Below, one piece after another: positions 18,294-27,036 of a stretch of 64,000 nt of DNA. The DNA is from Bdellovibrionaceae bacterium UBA6776 (GTDB lineage: Bacteria > Bdellovibrionota > Bdellovibrionia > Bdellovibrionales > UBA1609): the NCBI GenBank assembly GCA_002453155.1, contig DKGG01000023.1:1-64000 (forward strand), read 5' to 3'. The notes beneath the pieces were generated by a model that was given only the letters and a program-made list of their open reading frames with translations, ran no database searches and was not told where the DNA came from. The position numbers and the translations under genes are program-made. Position 1 is the first letter of the stretch; the number at the start of each line of letters is the position of its first letter.

Positions 18294-19216
18294 GATTTGC
18301 AATCTTCATCACGTTAAGCCTATTTTTGGTTTCTTGTGCCTCTGGGCCAGGTCGTAAAAAAGGACCTTCTCCTTATTCTGCGTCCTGGGAAGGAAAAACC
18401 TCCAGCGAAAAGGGGGATCCCAAAAAATGTCCTGCGAACAAAGATTATATGAAAATGCAGTGGAAGTCTTTGGTGGTTCTTGCTGGGAACTGTGTTCAAG
18501 CAAAGAACTTTTTTCAGTTGGAGAGAGTGGCAGATCAATTGGCAAAGATTGAGCCAGAATCTCATTGGGGATCTTATTATTTGTCATTGGCAGCGGAGTA
18601 CCGAAAAGACTTGCCTCGTGCATTTTGGATGATCAACTTGGCCTTGAAAAAGGCTCCTGAAGATGGAATCGCACTTTTTCAACGAGCGCGTTTGTATTGG
18701 AATTCGGATCAAAAGGATTTGGCCCTGGTGGATTTAAAGGAAGCCGTGGAGCGCAATCCTTCCATTGTGGAAGCTCATGTGTTGCTCGGCCAAATCTACT
18801 TTACATTGGACGAAACTGGAAAAGCGAAATCCCACTTTCAGTCGGTCTTGGCTCGCGATGTAAGGAACTCGGATGCACTTTTAGGTATGGGGGAGCTGTA
18901 CTTTAAAGGGCGTTCTTACGAGGACGCGTACAGCTATCACCGAAAAGCTTTGAGTCACAATCCACGTTTGGCTTTGTCTTTCTTGAGACTGGCACAGATT
19001 CAAGAGATCTATCAAAAAGATCTTCCGGCAAGTTTGGCCAGTTATAAAGATCTGATGAAGCGAGTGCGCTTAAGAAAAGTGGATGGAGATTTGCCCATCA
19101 GCTTGGAAGATAAAATTAAAAACCTTTCAATGATCGTTGATCAAAATGTTGCGAAGTCTAAAGAGAAAACCAATGTTTCTCGACGGGAACCCACGGGAAA
19201 GAAGGTGTCAAAATGA
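18290..19216 (+). CDS. TPR lipoprotein (GltE/AglT-like)
   Basis: 308 residues. The N-terminus MRFAIFITLSLFLVSC is a type II signal peptide with lipobox LVSC; Ala follows the cysteine, which favours outer-membrane sorting. Clear TPR units occur at about 95-240 (DGIALFQRARLYWNSDQKDL, EAHVLLGQIYFTLDETGKAK, DALLGMGELYFKGRSYEDAY). A TPR lipoprotein next to a large TPR protein and an FHA/TonB protein matches the AglT/GltE position in Myxococcus. The basic C-terminus ends in KKVSK. Coupled on both sides by ATGA overlaps. Confidence 0.8.
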   Translation: MRFAIFITLSLFLVSCASGPGRKKGPSPYSASWEGKTSSEKGDPKKCPANKDYMKMQWKSLVVLAGNCVQAKNFFQLERVADQLAKIEPESHWGSYYLSLAAEYRKDLPRAFWMINLALKKAPEDGIALFQRARLYWNSDQKDLALVDLKEAVERNPSIVEAHVLLGQIYFTLDETGKAKSHFQSVLARDVRNSDALLGMGELYFKGRSYEDAYSYHRKALSHNPRLALSFLRLAQIQEIYQKDLPASLASYKDLMKRVRLRKVDGDLPISLEDKIKNLSMIVDQNVAKSKEKTNVSRREPTGKKVSK

Positions 19217-19458
19217 AACATTTGATTCGAATTTTCACACTGCTTGCATTGTTTATGAGTTTTTCAGTTTTCGCGAAAAAGGTGAAATATCGAAAAACTC
19301 AAGAAGTTAATTTTGATGGCTCAAGCATTGAGGGCGAGCACAGATCGCCCGACGGCGCTTATCTCCATCAAAAACGGGGGGTAAAGTTCATGCCCATGTA
19401 CCGTGTCAATTTGCAACTTGAGAAGAGCATTTCAGATTCCGTAGAGTATTTGAGGTAA
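19213..19458 (+). CDS. Small exported Glt-cluster protein
   Basis: 81 residues: signal peptide MKHLIRIFTLLALFMSFSVFA, then a 60-residue mature part with FDGSSIEGEHRSPDGAYL and a charged C-terminus (FMPMYRVNLQLEKSISDSVE). Small proteins of this size occur in Glt clusters (GltF-like), but I cannot show homology by eye. The start overlaps the lipoprotein stop and the FHA gene follows after 4 bp, so it is a real, coupled gene. Confidence 0.66.
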   Translation: MKHLIRIFTLLALFMSFSVFAKKVKYRKTQEVNFDGSSIEGEHRSPDGAYLHQKRGVKFMPMYRVNLQLEKSISDSVEYLR

Positions 19459-19462
19459 TTCT

Positions 19463-20974
19463 ATGAAGAGAGTCGCATTAAAATTAGAGCATAGATATCA
19501 AAACAAACTGATTCGCGCCCATCTTTTGGAAGGCGAGGATAAAGTTTTAGTTGTGGGATCTTCTCGTGGTGCTCACCTGCGCTTGATGGGCGATGGGGTG
19601 AGTGGCATTCATGCGGCTTTTGAACGCTCGGGCGAAGAGTGGACCGTTTCAGACCTTGGAAGCGAAGAGGGCACTTGGATCAACAAGCGCCCCATTGTGG
19701 AACATAAGATTTCTGGAGCCACAGTGATTCACATTGGTGGCCACCAAATCAAAGCCACTCCCCAAGCCATGGAGCGTCCTTTGTTTCATGGCGCGAAGAC
19801 CGCACAGTCCGAGTCCGAAGGGGAAACCTACCACCAATTTGTGGTTTTGAAGGACGGCCATTTGGTGCGTTCAGAGTTGGTGGCGCCAAATTCCGATTGC
19901 AGCTATCAGATCAAAGGACAATTGAAGCACTTCAAAGCCCCAGAAGATTACAATTGGGTCGAGAGTGAAGTGGATGGATATGTGATTCGTCAACGTCTTG
20001 TAAAGTCCCAAGTGATGGAGCAAGACCTGAAAGAGCGCATGAAGTCTTCTTTGGAGCCGCGAGTGCATGGTCCCATGATCTCTGCACTTTTGGTCTTCTT
20101 GTTGATTTTTGGATTTAGCTTTTTGATGCCTGGAGAGCCAGAAGATGAACTGAAAACAGTGATGCCTCCCGCAAACCAATTTACCCGAATGATTTTTGAT
20201 TCTAAAAAAATCAAATCGAAAAAGGCTCAAGCTGAAAAACTGCGAAAAAACATTGCCGGTCAATCCAAACAAGGTGTGAAGAAAAGCGCTCCCGGTGGAG
20301 ATCAAGGCAAAGTAGCAGGTGGAAGCAAGAGCAAACGGCCCGGGGCCAAAGTGGTTTCGCGCATTCGTGCCGCGGGACTGGGTGCTTTGATTGGAAAGAT
20401 TTCGAAACGTGCGGCCAAGAACACCGAACTTTTAGAAGCGGCCGGAGTTTCTCCGGATCAAAAATCAGGAAAAGCATTTTCACTGGGCGGAGGTTCAAGC
20501 TTGGACAAAGTGGGACCTCGTCAAGGAACCGGTGGCGGTGGAACCAAAAAGATCGCAGGACTTGGCACCAGCGGAAAAGGTGGCGGTTCTTCAGGGTATA
20601 AAGGCTCCGGTGCACTTTCCCTTGGAAACGTGGGAAATGCCGAAGTGGGAGTGATCGAAGAGGAGACCGAAGTGGACGGAGGTTTGGATCGCGACGTGAT
20701 TGCACGAGTGATCAAATCTCAATTGGGTCAAATTCGTTATTGTTATGAAAGACAGCTCAGTGCAAACCCTGAGCTTTATGGAAAGGTTTTAGTTAAATTT
20801 ACCATTGGGGGCACAGGTCAAGTTGTGGCTCAGATGGTAGGAAACACTTCGTTGAACAACGCCATGGTTGAAGGATGTATTTTGAGGCGTATCGCGGGAT
20901 GGAAGTTTCCACAACCAAAAGGTGGAACCAACGTCCTTGTGAGCTATCCGTTTCTCTTCAAGAGTACTCGGTAG
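19463..20974 (+). CDS. FHA - transmembrane - AgmX/TonB C-terminal protein (GltG-like)
   Basis: 503 residues. An N-terminal FHA domain (about 20-97) shows GSSRG, SGIHAAFERSGEEW and GTWINK, which binds phosphothreonine partners in the cytoplasm. A single helix at about 203-220 crosses the inner membrane. A Gly/Ser/Lys-rich periplasmic linker runs to about 405. The last 95 residues match the AgmX/PglI (TonB-like) domain: LDRDVIARVIKSQLGQIRYC, KFTIGGTGQV and RIAGWKFPQP. This FHA-TM-TonB layout is that of GltG in the myxobacterial gliding motor and is the strongest single marker of the cluster. It would link cytoplasmic signals to outer-membrane parts through the periplasm. Confidence 0.87.
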   Translation: MKRVALKLEHRYQNKLIRAHLLEGEDKVLVVGSSRGAHLRLMGDGVSGIHAAFERSGEEWTVSDLGSEEGTWINKRPIVEHKISGATVIHIGGHQIKATPQAMERPLFHGAKTAQSESEGETYHQFVVLKDGHLVRSELVAPNSDCSYQIKGQLKHFKAPEDYNWVESEVDGYVIRQRLVKSQVMEQDLKERMKSSLEPRVHGPMISALLVFLLIFGFSFLMPGEPEDELKTVMPPANQFTRMIFDSKKIKSKKAQAEKLRKNIAGQSKQGVKKSAPGGDQGKVAGGSKSKRPGAKVVSRIRAAGLGALIGKISKRAAKNTELLEAAGVSPDQKSGKAFSLGGGSSLDKVGPRQGTGGGGTKKIAGLGTSGKGGGSSGYKGSGALSLGNVGNAEVGVIEEETEVDGGLDRDVIARVIKSQLGQIRYCYERQLSANPELYGKVLVKFTIGGTGQVVAQMVGNTSLNNAMVEGCILRRIAGWKFPQPKGGTNVLVSYPFLFKSTR

Positions 20975-21016
20975 ATCACTTTTCCCGCGGCACACAACGT
21001 AGCTCTGGAGGGAGTT

Positions 21017-21811
21017 ATGATGCCTTGGAATATGAAAGTTATTTTGACAGCTCTTTTGAGTCTGTCCGTGAGTGTGGCATGGGCTGAGGATGCAAAGAAA
21101 TCCTCTTCAAAGGCTTCCACTGAAAAATCTCAAGATAAAAAATCAGATAAGGTGGATATCACCGATCTGGAAAAAAAGTATTGGGCGCCCAAAGACACAG
21201 ATTTTAGCGTGGTTCAAAACCGAACCTACGCAAAAGACGGTGCTTACTTTATCACCGCTCAAGGTGGACCTTTGGTGAATGACCAATACAGTGAGGGCTA
21301 TCTTTATGGTGCCACGGCCAACTATTTCTTTAATGAGCGCTATGGAGTTCAGGCCACCTATCTGACTGCAGATTTGAAAGACAACGTTTTTACAAAAAAC
21401 CTCACCCAGTTTGGAAGTGGTGTGCAGCCGGATTTTGGCCGCTTTAAAAACTACTACGGAGTAGGGTTTAACTTCGTTCCTTTTTACGCAAAAATGAGCT
21501 TTATCGGTAAGAAGATTTTGTACTTCGACATGGTGATTACTCCCACACTGGGAATGACTTCCTATGATCAAATTTTGGAAGATCGCTCCATTTCAAAGTC
21601 TTCTCTGACCTATGGATTAGATATCAGCCAGTACTTCTTTTTGACCAGCAACTTTGCCATTCGCGCTGATTTGAAAAACCAATGGTTCAATGAGGAAGTG
21701 GTTTCCTACCGAGGAAACTCCGGAGCTGGAGTTTCAAAAGGTCAAAAGGTGAGAGATCAAAACACTCAGTTTACGACCTTTTTGCTCGGTTTGACCCTCT
21801 ACTTTAAATAG
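21017..21811 (+). CDS. Outer-membrane beta-barrel protein of the Glt-like cluster
   Basis: 264 residues. GGAGGG precedes the first ATG (21017); the ATG at 21032 begins the signal peptide proper (MKVILTALLSLSVSVAWA). A Lys/Ser-rich stretch follows, then about 190 residues of alternating strands (NYFFNERYGVQATYLTADL, NYYGVGFNFVPFYAKMSF, FTTFLLGLTLYFK), ending in an aromatic/Lys pair as small outer-membrane barrels do. The position after the FHA/TonB gene corresponds to the GltA/GltB/GltH outer-membrane components of Myxococcus. Confidence 0.75.
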   Translation: MMPWNMKVILTALLSLSVSVAWAEDAKKSSSKASTEKSQDKKSDKVDITDLEKKYWAPKDTDFSVVQNRTYAKDGAYFITAQGGPLVNDQYSEGYLYGATANYFFNERYGVQATYLTADLKDNVFTKNLTQFGSGVQPDFGRFKNYYGVGFNFVPFYAKMSFIGKKILYFDMVITPTLGMTSYDQILEDRSISKSSLTYGLDISQYFFLTSNFAIRADLKNQWFNEEVVSYRGNSGAGVSKGQKVRDQNTQFTTFLLGLTLYFK

Positions 21812-21819
21812 GATTTTTT

Positions 21820-24255
21820 ATGATGAATCGTTTGTGGATCGCTTTTATTTTTACCACTTTTCTTTCCGGTGTACCGGCTCACGCCATTATGCCTGAAGGC
21901 CATGATTTTCGCAGTCGTGTGGAGTCCACATGGACTGAAGTGAAAGAGAAAGTCACTCAAACGGTAGAGAAGTGGTGGAACAAATTTAGCGAACCTTCTG
22001 AGCCAGAAAAAATTGAAGAGTCTCAGAAACAGCAAGTTGCACAGCCATCACCGGTTGCACCTGCGGTGGAGCCGGCTGTTGTGCCTTCGGAATATGCTCA
22101 GCCGGTCTTTCAAAAGGACTCTTCAGAGAGCACTTTGCAGGACGTGCAACAGGCCAAGGATCAAATCAAAAGCAAAAACTTTTATGACGTTTCTGAAAAG
22201 GGACGTCCTGCCGATCCCAATTTGAAAGTCAGCTCGAAGGGCGTTCCTTATTTGAGTGCCAAAGAACTTGCCGCCATTAAGGAAATTCCCGCTCTCAATG
22301 TAGGGCAAGAAGACCGAGTTTCCAAAGCCGATTACACTTTGCCAAAGCTTTCCTGGATGGCCCAAACGCCTCAAACTTTAAAACCTCTCCCTTCTGCGGA
22401 GGAGTTGAACCGAGAAGATTTGAAAAAGGCTTTGGGCGGAAAGTTCCATTTGGCAGGCGCAGAGCGCGTCTTGAAGCCCACTTTCCAAAAGGTGGATCAA
22501 AAATTTACTTTGGAGATGGCCAAGAATTTTTCTTGGGCCGAGAAAGAAACTCTTGAAGTGGCTTTGAAGCCTTACAAGCCCTTCTCTGGAGAACAACTTC
22601 AAATGATTGCCGGTTTGATTCTTTTTGGCAAAGGCACTCACTGTCACATGGTGATGGGTTTGATGAGTGAACTTTCAAAAAAAGAAACCACCAAATATGA
22701 AGCCCTTTATCACTTGGGTGCTTGTGCGGATCAGTTGAAAATGAATGAAGCTGCGTTTAAATCGTTGAGTCAGATTTTGAAGAGCAAAAAGGTTCAAGAG
22801 TATGCTTCCGAAGCCTTGGAGCTTTTGGCTGTAGGTCTTCAAAAAGATTCTGAGAAAGATTTTTATGAAGTGGTGAAGAGGATTGATAACCTAGATTCCT
22901 TGCTGACAGAAAAAAGCCGTGGACCTGTTTATTACCGGATGGCAAAAGGAGCCTTTAAATCGGAGCACTTCAACCGGACCTGGCAGCACGCCAGCAAAGT
23001 TCCAGAGAGTTCAGATTATTGGGCGGAAGCACAATTGTTGGCTTCACTGGGATACTTCAATGCCAATAAGAAGAAGTTAGCCATTGATAAGCTGATTGCT
23101 CTGGAGCAAAAATTGGAGCAATCCGGTTACAAAGACAACAACATCAAAGCTCTTGTGAAAACCAACTTGGCGCGAATGAAGTTCCTCCATGGAAACATTG
23201 CGGAAGCTGTGCCTTTGTATCTGTCGGTTCCAAAAGACCACGGATTGTGGGTGCAAGCGTTGATCGAGCAGGGTTGGGCGCAACTCTATATGGATGATTA
23301 TGCGGGAGCCATCGGTAACATGTACTCTTTGCATTCTCCCTATTTCAAAATCGTCTATCAGCCAGAATCCTTTGTGGTCCGAACCATTGGTTATTTAAAC
23401 ATTTGCCAATACGGTGATGCCTACCGGACCTTAACTCAGTTAGAGCAGGATTATCGCAGTTGGAACCAGTCTTTGAATGCCTATTTGAATTCCTCTCGCA
23501 AGCCGGCTCAAGTTTACTCCACAGTAAAGACCTATTTGAATGGAAAGAGCACAGACGATGTGGAAGGGGTGCCTCACCAGATCTTGCGTGAAGCGGCTCG
23601 TAACAAAGACTTTTTGAACTCTCAGACAGCCATCAACGAAAAGTCCGATGAAGTGCTTCGTTATGAAGGTGTGAACAGAAAAATCAAAGAGGAAAAGGCG
23701 TCCATTCGCAGCCGTTCTTACCAAGCGAAAAAGCGTTTTGACCAGCACCGCGCCAACATCAAAGTGGCCATGGCAAAAAAGGACAAAGCAGGGAACTTGG
23801 GTGAGTTGAAGAAGCTCTTCAACTACGAAAAAGAATTGATTATTGGACTTCGATTTCAGTTGGCCATTTTGGAGCAGAGCAGACAGGGGTACCTGGACTT
23901 CCAAAAGGTCTCTCAAAAAGAAGTGGAGCAGACCAAGTCTGACTTGAAAGCGCTCGCGGCCAATCAATTGATGGATCGAATGACCACCATGAAAAAACAA
24001 ATGGCGCGCGTCTTAGACAACAACGAATTCCTTCGTTACGAAGTTTTTGCCGGAAGTGGTGAAAACATCAGATACCAAGTGGCAGGGGGAAAAGTGTCCA
24101 ATGAGACGCGCATTCCTGCGAGCATTAAGCCTCAAAAATCTTTGAACTGGAGCTTCCAAGGGGAGTTTTGGGAAGATGAGATTGGAAACTATCGATCCTC
24201 TTTGAGAAACAACTGTCCACAAGACCAAGCCATGCTGTCTAAAGGAGAACACTAA
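21820..24255 (+). CDS. Large periplasmic TPR-like protein of the Glt-like cluster
   Basis: 811 residues with signal peptide MMNRLWIAFIFTTFLSGVPAHA. A Pro/Val/Gln-rich stretch at about 50-110 is followed by helical repeats (GLILFGKGTHCHMVMGLMSE, ALLASLGYFNANKKKLA-like units) to about 600, and a charged coiled coil at about 615-735. It is a candidate for the periplasmic GltC-type linker, though only architecture supports this. Its stop overlaps the next start by one base (TAATG). Confidence 0.7.
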   Translation: MMNRLWIAFIFTTFLSGVPAHAIMPEGHDFRSRVESTWTEVKEKVTQTVEKWWNKFSEPSEPEKIEESQKQQVAQPSPVAPAVEPAVVPSEYAQPVFQKDSSESTLQDVQQAKDQIKSKNFYDVSEKGRPADPNLKVSSKGVPYLSAKELAAIKEIPALNVGQEDRVSKADYTLPKLSWMAQTPQTLKPLPSAEELNREDLKKALGGKFHLAGAERVLKPTFQKVDQKFTLEMAKNFSWAEKETLEVALKPYKPFSGEQLQMIAGLILFGKGTHCHMVMGLMSELSKKETTKYEALYHLGACADQLKMNEAAFKSLSQILKSKKVQEYASEALELLAVGLQKDSEKDFYEVVKRIDNLDSLLTEKSRGPVYYRMAKGAFKSEHFNRTWQHASKVPESSDYWAEAQLLASLGYFNANKKKLAIDKLIALEQKLEQSGYKDNNIKALVKTNLARMKFLHGNIAEAVPLYLSVPKDHGLWVQALIEQGWAQLYMDDYAGAIGNMYSLHSPYFKIVYQPESFVVRTIGYLNICQYGDAYRTLTQLEQDYRSWNQSLNAYLNSSRKPAQVYSTVKTYLNGKSTDDVEGVPHQILREAARNKDFLNSQTAINEKSDEVLRYEGVNRKIKEEKASIRSRSYQAKKRFDQHRANIKVAMAKKDKAGNLGELKKLFNYEKELIIGLRFQLAILEQSRQGYLDFQKVSQKEVEQTKSDLKALAANQLMDRMTTMKKQMARVLDNNEFLRYEVFAGSGENIRYQVAGGKVSNETRIPASIKPQKSLNWSFQGEFWEDEIGNYRSSLRNNCPQDQAMLSKGEH

Positions 24256-24893
24256 TGAAACACTCAATCAAAGTCGGAATTATTGCCGGTTTGTCTATTG
24301 GAGCTTTGGCTTTCGCAAAAACCAACGTGAAAGAGGCTTTGAGTCAGTTGAAAGAAAACGAAGTCAACGCCAAAGACAACTTGAAACAGTATGAAGTGAA
24401 CCGTGAGATTTCAAAGAAGAATGCGGAAGAAGTGACTTCGGCGATCAAAGAACTTCGTGCGCAGAGAAAGGCCTTGGGAGAGAACTCTCAAAACCTCGAG
24501 AAGAATCGAGCCATTTTGGATGCGATGAAGAAAAAAATCGTGGTTTTCAAGAAGCAAGAGCAGGATCTGTTAAAGACCGAAGAGGCGCAGAAGGCTCAGT
24601 TGCAGGCATTGATTGACAAGTTGGAATCCAATCGCTTGAAGCGAGAGCAGAACATTGCTGCTTATGACCAGAAGATCGTTGAGATCGAGAATGAAAAGCA
24701 GAACTGGGACCGTCAGAAGTCCGAGATGGTTGCCATTCATGAAGAGATCAATGCGAAGGAGAAAGTGGCCTTGAAAGAGCGCGAGAAGTGGATCAATAAG
24801 TACAAGGGCTATGGTTCTGAGGCGAAGAAGTGGGACCGTCAGGCCGCCAGCGCAGAAGAAACTCGTGTTAAGTTCGAGCAACTGAACAAGTAG
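24255..24893 (+). CDS. Exported coiled-coil protein
   Basis: 212 residues: signal peptide MKHSIKVGIIAGLSIGALAFA, then almost continuous coiled coil rich in Lys, Glu, Gln and Asn (heptads visible in KKIVVFKKQEQDLLKTEEAQ). It is the last gene of the Glt-like operon and probably a periplasmic rod or stator-like partner of the preceding coiled-coil segment. No named family is recognised. The composite repeat begins 17 bp after its stop. Confidence 0.7.
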   Translation: MKHSIKVGIIAGLSIGALAFAKTNVKEALSQLKENEVNAKDNLKQYEVNREISKKNAEEVTSAIKELRAQRKALGENSQNLEKNRAILDAMKKKIVVFKKQEQDLLKTEEAQKAQLQALIDKLESNRLKREQNIAAYDQKIVEIENEKQNWDRQKSEMVAIHEEINAKEKVALKEREKWINKYKGYGSEAKKWDRQAASAEETRVKFEQLNK

Positions 24894-24910
24894 GATTTTT
24901 CTTTCTATTT

Positions 24911-25029
24911 TCAATTCTATCTTCTTCTCAGACGGGACACGTCCGTCCTTGGCCTCGCCAGCATTTGCCTTTCAGGCAAAGCGCATCCTGCTTGCTGGAG
25001 GTCCCTTTCTGAAAAGAATTTAGAATTGA
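24911..25029 (+). repeat. 119-bp palindromic repeat, copy 1
   Basis: The ends are TCAATTCTA and TAGAATTGA, an inverted pair. Inside are nested inverted arms: TTCTTCTCAGACGGGAC against GTCCCTTTCTGAAAAGAA, CCAGCA against TGCTGG, and TTGCCT against AGGCAA around TTC. The whole unit can fold into one long imperfect hairpin. Two inverted full copies lie right of the HNH gene. Confidence 0.88.
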
Positions 25030-25090
25030 ATATGGAAATTGAAGTTTTCGTCCTTCAGTGAATTCACCTGCATTTTTATTCACGCCTTCA

Positions 25091-25181
25091 TTTCTATCTT
25101 CTTCTCAGACGGGACACGTCCTTCCTTAGCCTCACCAGCATTTGCCTTTCAGACAGAGCGCCTCCTGCTAATCTCTTTCTG
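25091..25181 (+). repeat. Truncated copy of the 119-bp repeat
   Basis: Matches the first three quarters of the 119-bp unit from TTTCTATCTTCTTCTCAGAC through the central hairpin, then degenerates. The corresponding truncated copy in the right flank is about 26911-26975 (inverted) and breaks off earlier. Confidence 0.75.
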
Positions 25182-25196
25182 TCATGTGTGCATCCC

Positions 25197-25258
25197 ATTC
25201 ATCCAAATCGTATTTCCACGCGAACACGACACATCCTTCCATGGATTCACCCGCATTT
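25197..25258 (+). repeat. 60-bp repeat block B, copy 1
   Basis: Contains CAAATCGTATTTCCACG and ACACATCCTTCCATGGATTC. Inverted copies are at about 26836-26896 and 27169-27229. It accompanies the 119-bp units in all three places. Confidence 0.75.
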
Positions 25259-25330
25259 TTACTTCGGAAAAACCACTTCACGTTTGCGGGAGGTCTTGTT
25301 CTCGTGAAAATAAGATTTGCATGTATGGAA

Positions 25331-25353
25331 GCAGTTCTTAAGAACAGTTTGCC
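25331..25353 (+). repeat. Inner 23-bp inverted repeat, left
   Basis: GCAGTTCTTAAGAAC followed by AGTTTGCC. It matches the reverse complement of 26633-26655 at 21 of 23 positions. The core TTCTTAAGAA is itself palindromic. With its partner it brackets the HNH gene closely. Confidence 0.75.
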
Positions 25354-25580
25354 AAGCCCATGCATTATTTTGAAAAAAAGTTGACGTCTTTTTTGAAGCG
25401 CTAGGTTTTCGTGAGCGCTGTTCTCTCAGGTGAAGTCTTCTTTAAAATCATTATTCTTTCAAAAACAAAACGCAAGACCTCCGGGCGCCTTGAAACGCGC
25501 GCTGGCAGCGGATTCTGTGGCATATGAAAATTGTGACTTAAAATTCCATGTTATCTTCTTCTGCACAAAGAGGAGGATCT

Positions 25581-26594
25581 ATGAACAATCCATTTTTTCG
25601 AAAGATTCATGATCGCGCGGTTGAAGTCGCCCAGAATTATCGAAAGCTCGAAGGGGAATTGATTGATCTTCTTCAAGAGCTGGACCGCTACAAGATTCAT
25701 TACAAAATGGGCTACCGCTCTCTTTTTGAATACTGCACGAAGGGTCTGCACCTTTCGGAATCTATTTCCTACAGTCTGATCAACGTGGCTCGGAAATCCA
25801 AAGAGATCCCTGAACTTAAGATTGAAATTCAAAAAGGATCATTGAGTCTTTCGAAAGCAAAAAAAATCACCTCGGTTCTGACAACCGAGAATAAATCCAA
25901 GTGGCTGGATCTTGCCAAGTCCGTTCCTCAATCCAGTCTCGAGAGGGAGGTGGCAAAGATTACTCAGCGAGATATTGGCATTTCCAAAATGAAATTTATA
26001 AATGATTCTTTGGAAGTTAAAGAAAAGATGGTGGTTCATAAAAAGGCCGACGTGCGAGTTCAGCTTCAGGTGGGAATTTCAGAAGATTTGATGTTGAAGC
26101 TGCGCCGGGCACAGGATGTGATTTGTCAGAAGCGCCAGAAGTCTACGGGCTTAGAGAGTGTGCTTGAAGAAATGGTCGCTTTTTATCTGGAAAAACAGGA
26201 TCCGTTGGAGTTGGCGAAGAAAAGCGCATTGAGGAAGACGTCGGAGCGCGAGGGAAAAAGAGCGAAGCCTACAAAGGAGCTAAAAAAGCCTCACCCTAAG
26301 CGGTCTTGTGAACGGGTGAGTGGGGATAGAAGTAAAATTTTAAAGGAAGGACGTTCGGGCGTAATCTCTTTGCGCCGGAAACGGACGATTTCTGCGGTCC
26401 GAAAACATCAAATTTATTTTAAGTGGAAGGGCCAGTGCAGCTACACCGATGAGAGGGGAGAGAGGTGTTTGGAAACACGGTTCTTGGACATTCACCACAT
26501 CCATCCCGTTTCAAAAGGCGGCACTGACGATCTGAAAAATTTGACTCTTCTGTGCAAAGGCCATCACCGCATGATTCATGTGAAGAATTCTTAG
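25581..26594 (+). CDS. HNH endonuclease of a multicopy-type family
   Basis: 337 residues from the ATG at 25581, which follows an ideal AGGAGG; the open frame upstream is leader. The N-terminal half is the helical domain usual in this family (GYRSLFEYCTKGLHLSES, SLSLSKAKKITSVLT). A basic linker (about 215-275) precedes a C-terminal HNH domain with zinc cysteines C286, C296 and C325, the catalytic His pair at H305-H306 (DIHHIHPVSKGG), N320 and H328/H329. Such genes are repeated in Bdellovibrio and myxobacterial genomes, and here the gene lies within nested inverted repeats, which suggests it nicks or cuts its own element ends. The family function is not established. Confidence 0.88.
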   Translation: MNNPFFRKIHDRAVEVAQNYRKLEGELIDLLQELDRYKIHYKMGYRSLFEYCTKGLHLSESISYSLINVARKSKEIPELKIEIQKGSLSLSKAKKITSVLTTENKSKWLDLAKSVPQSSLEREVAKITQRDIGISKMKFINDSLEVKEKMVVHKKADVRVQLQVGISEDLMLKLRRAQDVICQKRQKSTGLESVLEEMVAFYLEKQDPLELAKKSALRKTSEREGKRAKPTKELKKPHPKRSCERVSGDRSKILKEGRSGVISLRRKRTISAVRKHQIYFKWKGQCSYTDERGERCLETRFLDIHHIHPVSKGGTDDLKNLTLLCKGHHRMIHVKNS

Positions 26595-26632
26595 AGGTCC
26601 AATTTCAGAAATTGTTTTTGCCGCAGCCGCTC

Positions 26633-26655
26633 GACAAACAGTTCTTAAGAACTGC
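26633..26655 (-). repeat. Inner 23-bp inverted repeat, right
   Basis: Reverse-complement partner of 25331-25353 (21 of 23 matches), starting 38 bp after the HNH stop codon. It marks the right inner boundary of the HNH core. Confidence 0.75.
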
Positions 26656-26703
26656 TGATAAGATTTTTTGATTCTAGGAGCTCAAGTATTTTAATTTCCA
26701 TAT

Positions 26704-26822
26704 TCAATTCTACGTTCTTTTCAGAAAGGGACCTCCAGCAAGCAGGAGGCGCTTTGCCTGAAAGGCAAATGCTGGTGAGGCCAAGGAAGGACGTGTCCCG
26801 TCTGAGAAGAAGATAGAATTGA
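26704..26822 (-). repeat. 119-bp palindromic repeat, copy 2 (inverted)
   Basis: Same length and same TCAATTCTA/TAGAATTGA ends as copy 1, in the opposite orientation. Its extra position nearest the HNH gene has no counterpart on the left side. Confidence 0.85.
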
Positions 26823-27036
26823 TTGAGTGAATAACAAATGCGGGGGATTCCATGGAAGGATGTGTCGGGTTCACGTGGAAATACGATTTGCATGAAGGCG
26901 GTGTGCGCAAGACTGAAAGGGCAAATGCTGGTGAGGCCAAGGAAGGACGTGTCCCGTCTGAGAAGAAGATAGAAATGAAGGCGTGAATAAAAATGCAGGT
27001 GAATTCACTGAAGGACGAAAACTTCAATTTCCTTAT

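Noticed and set aside
24894..25580. Short open frames in the left repeat array
   Set aside because: They follow the repeats, have no ribosome sites, and translate the same repeat peptide in mirrored places.
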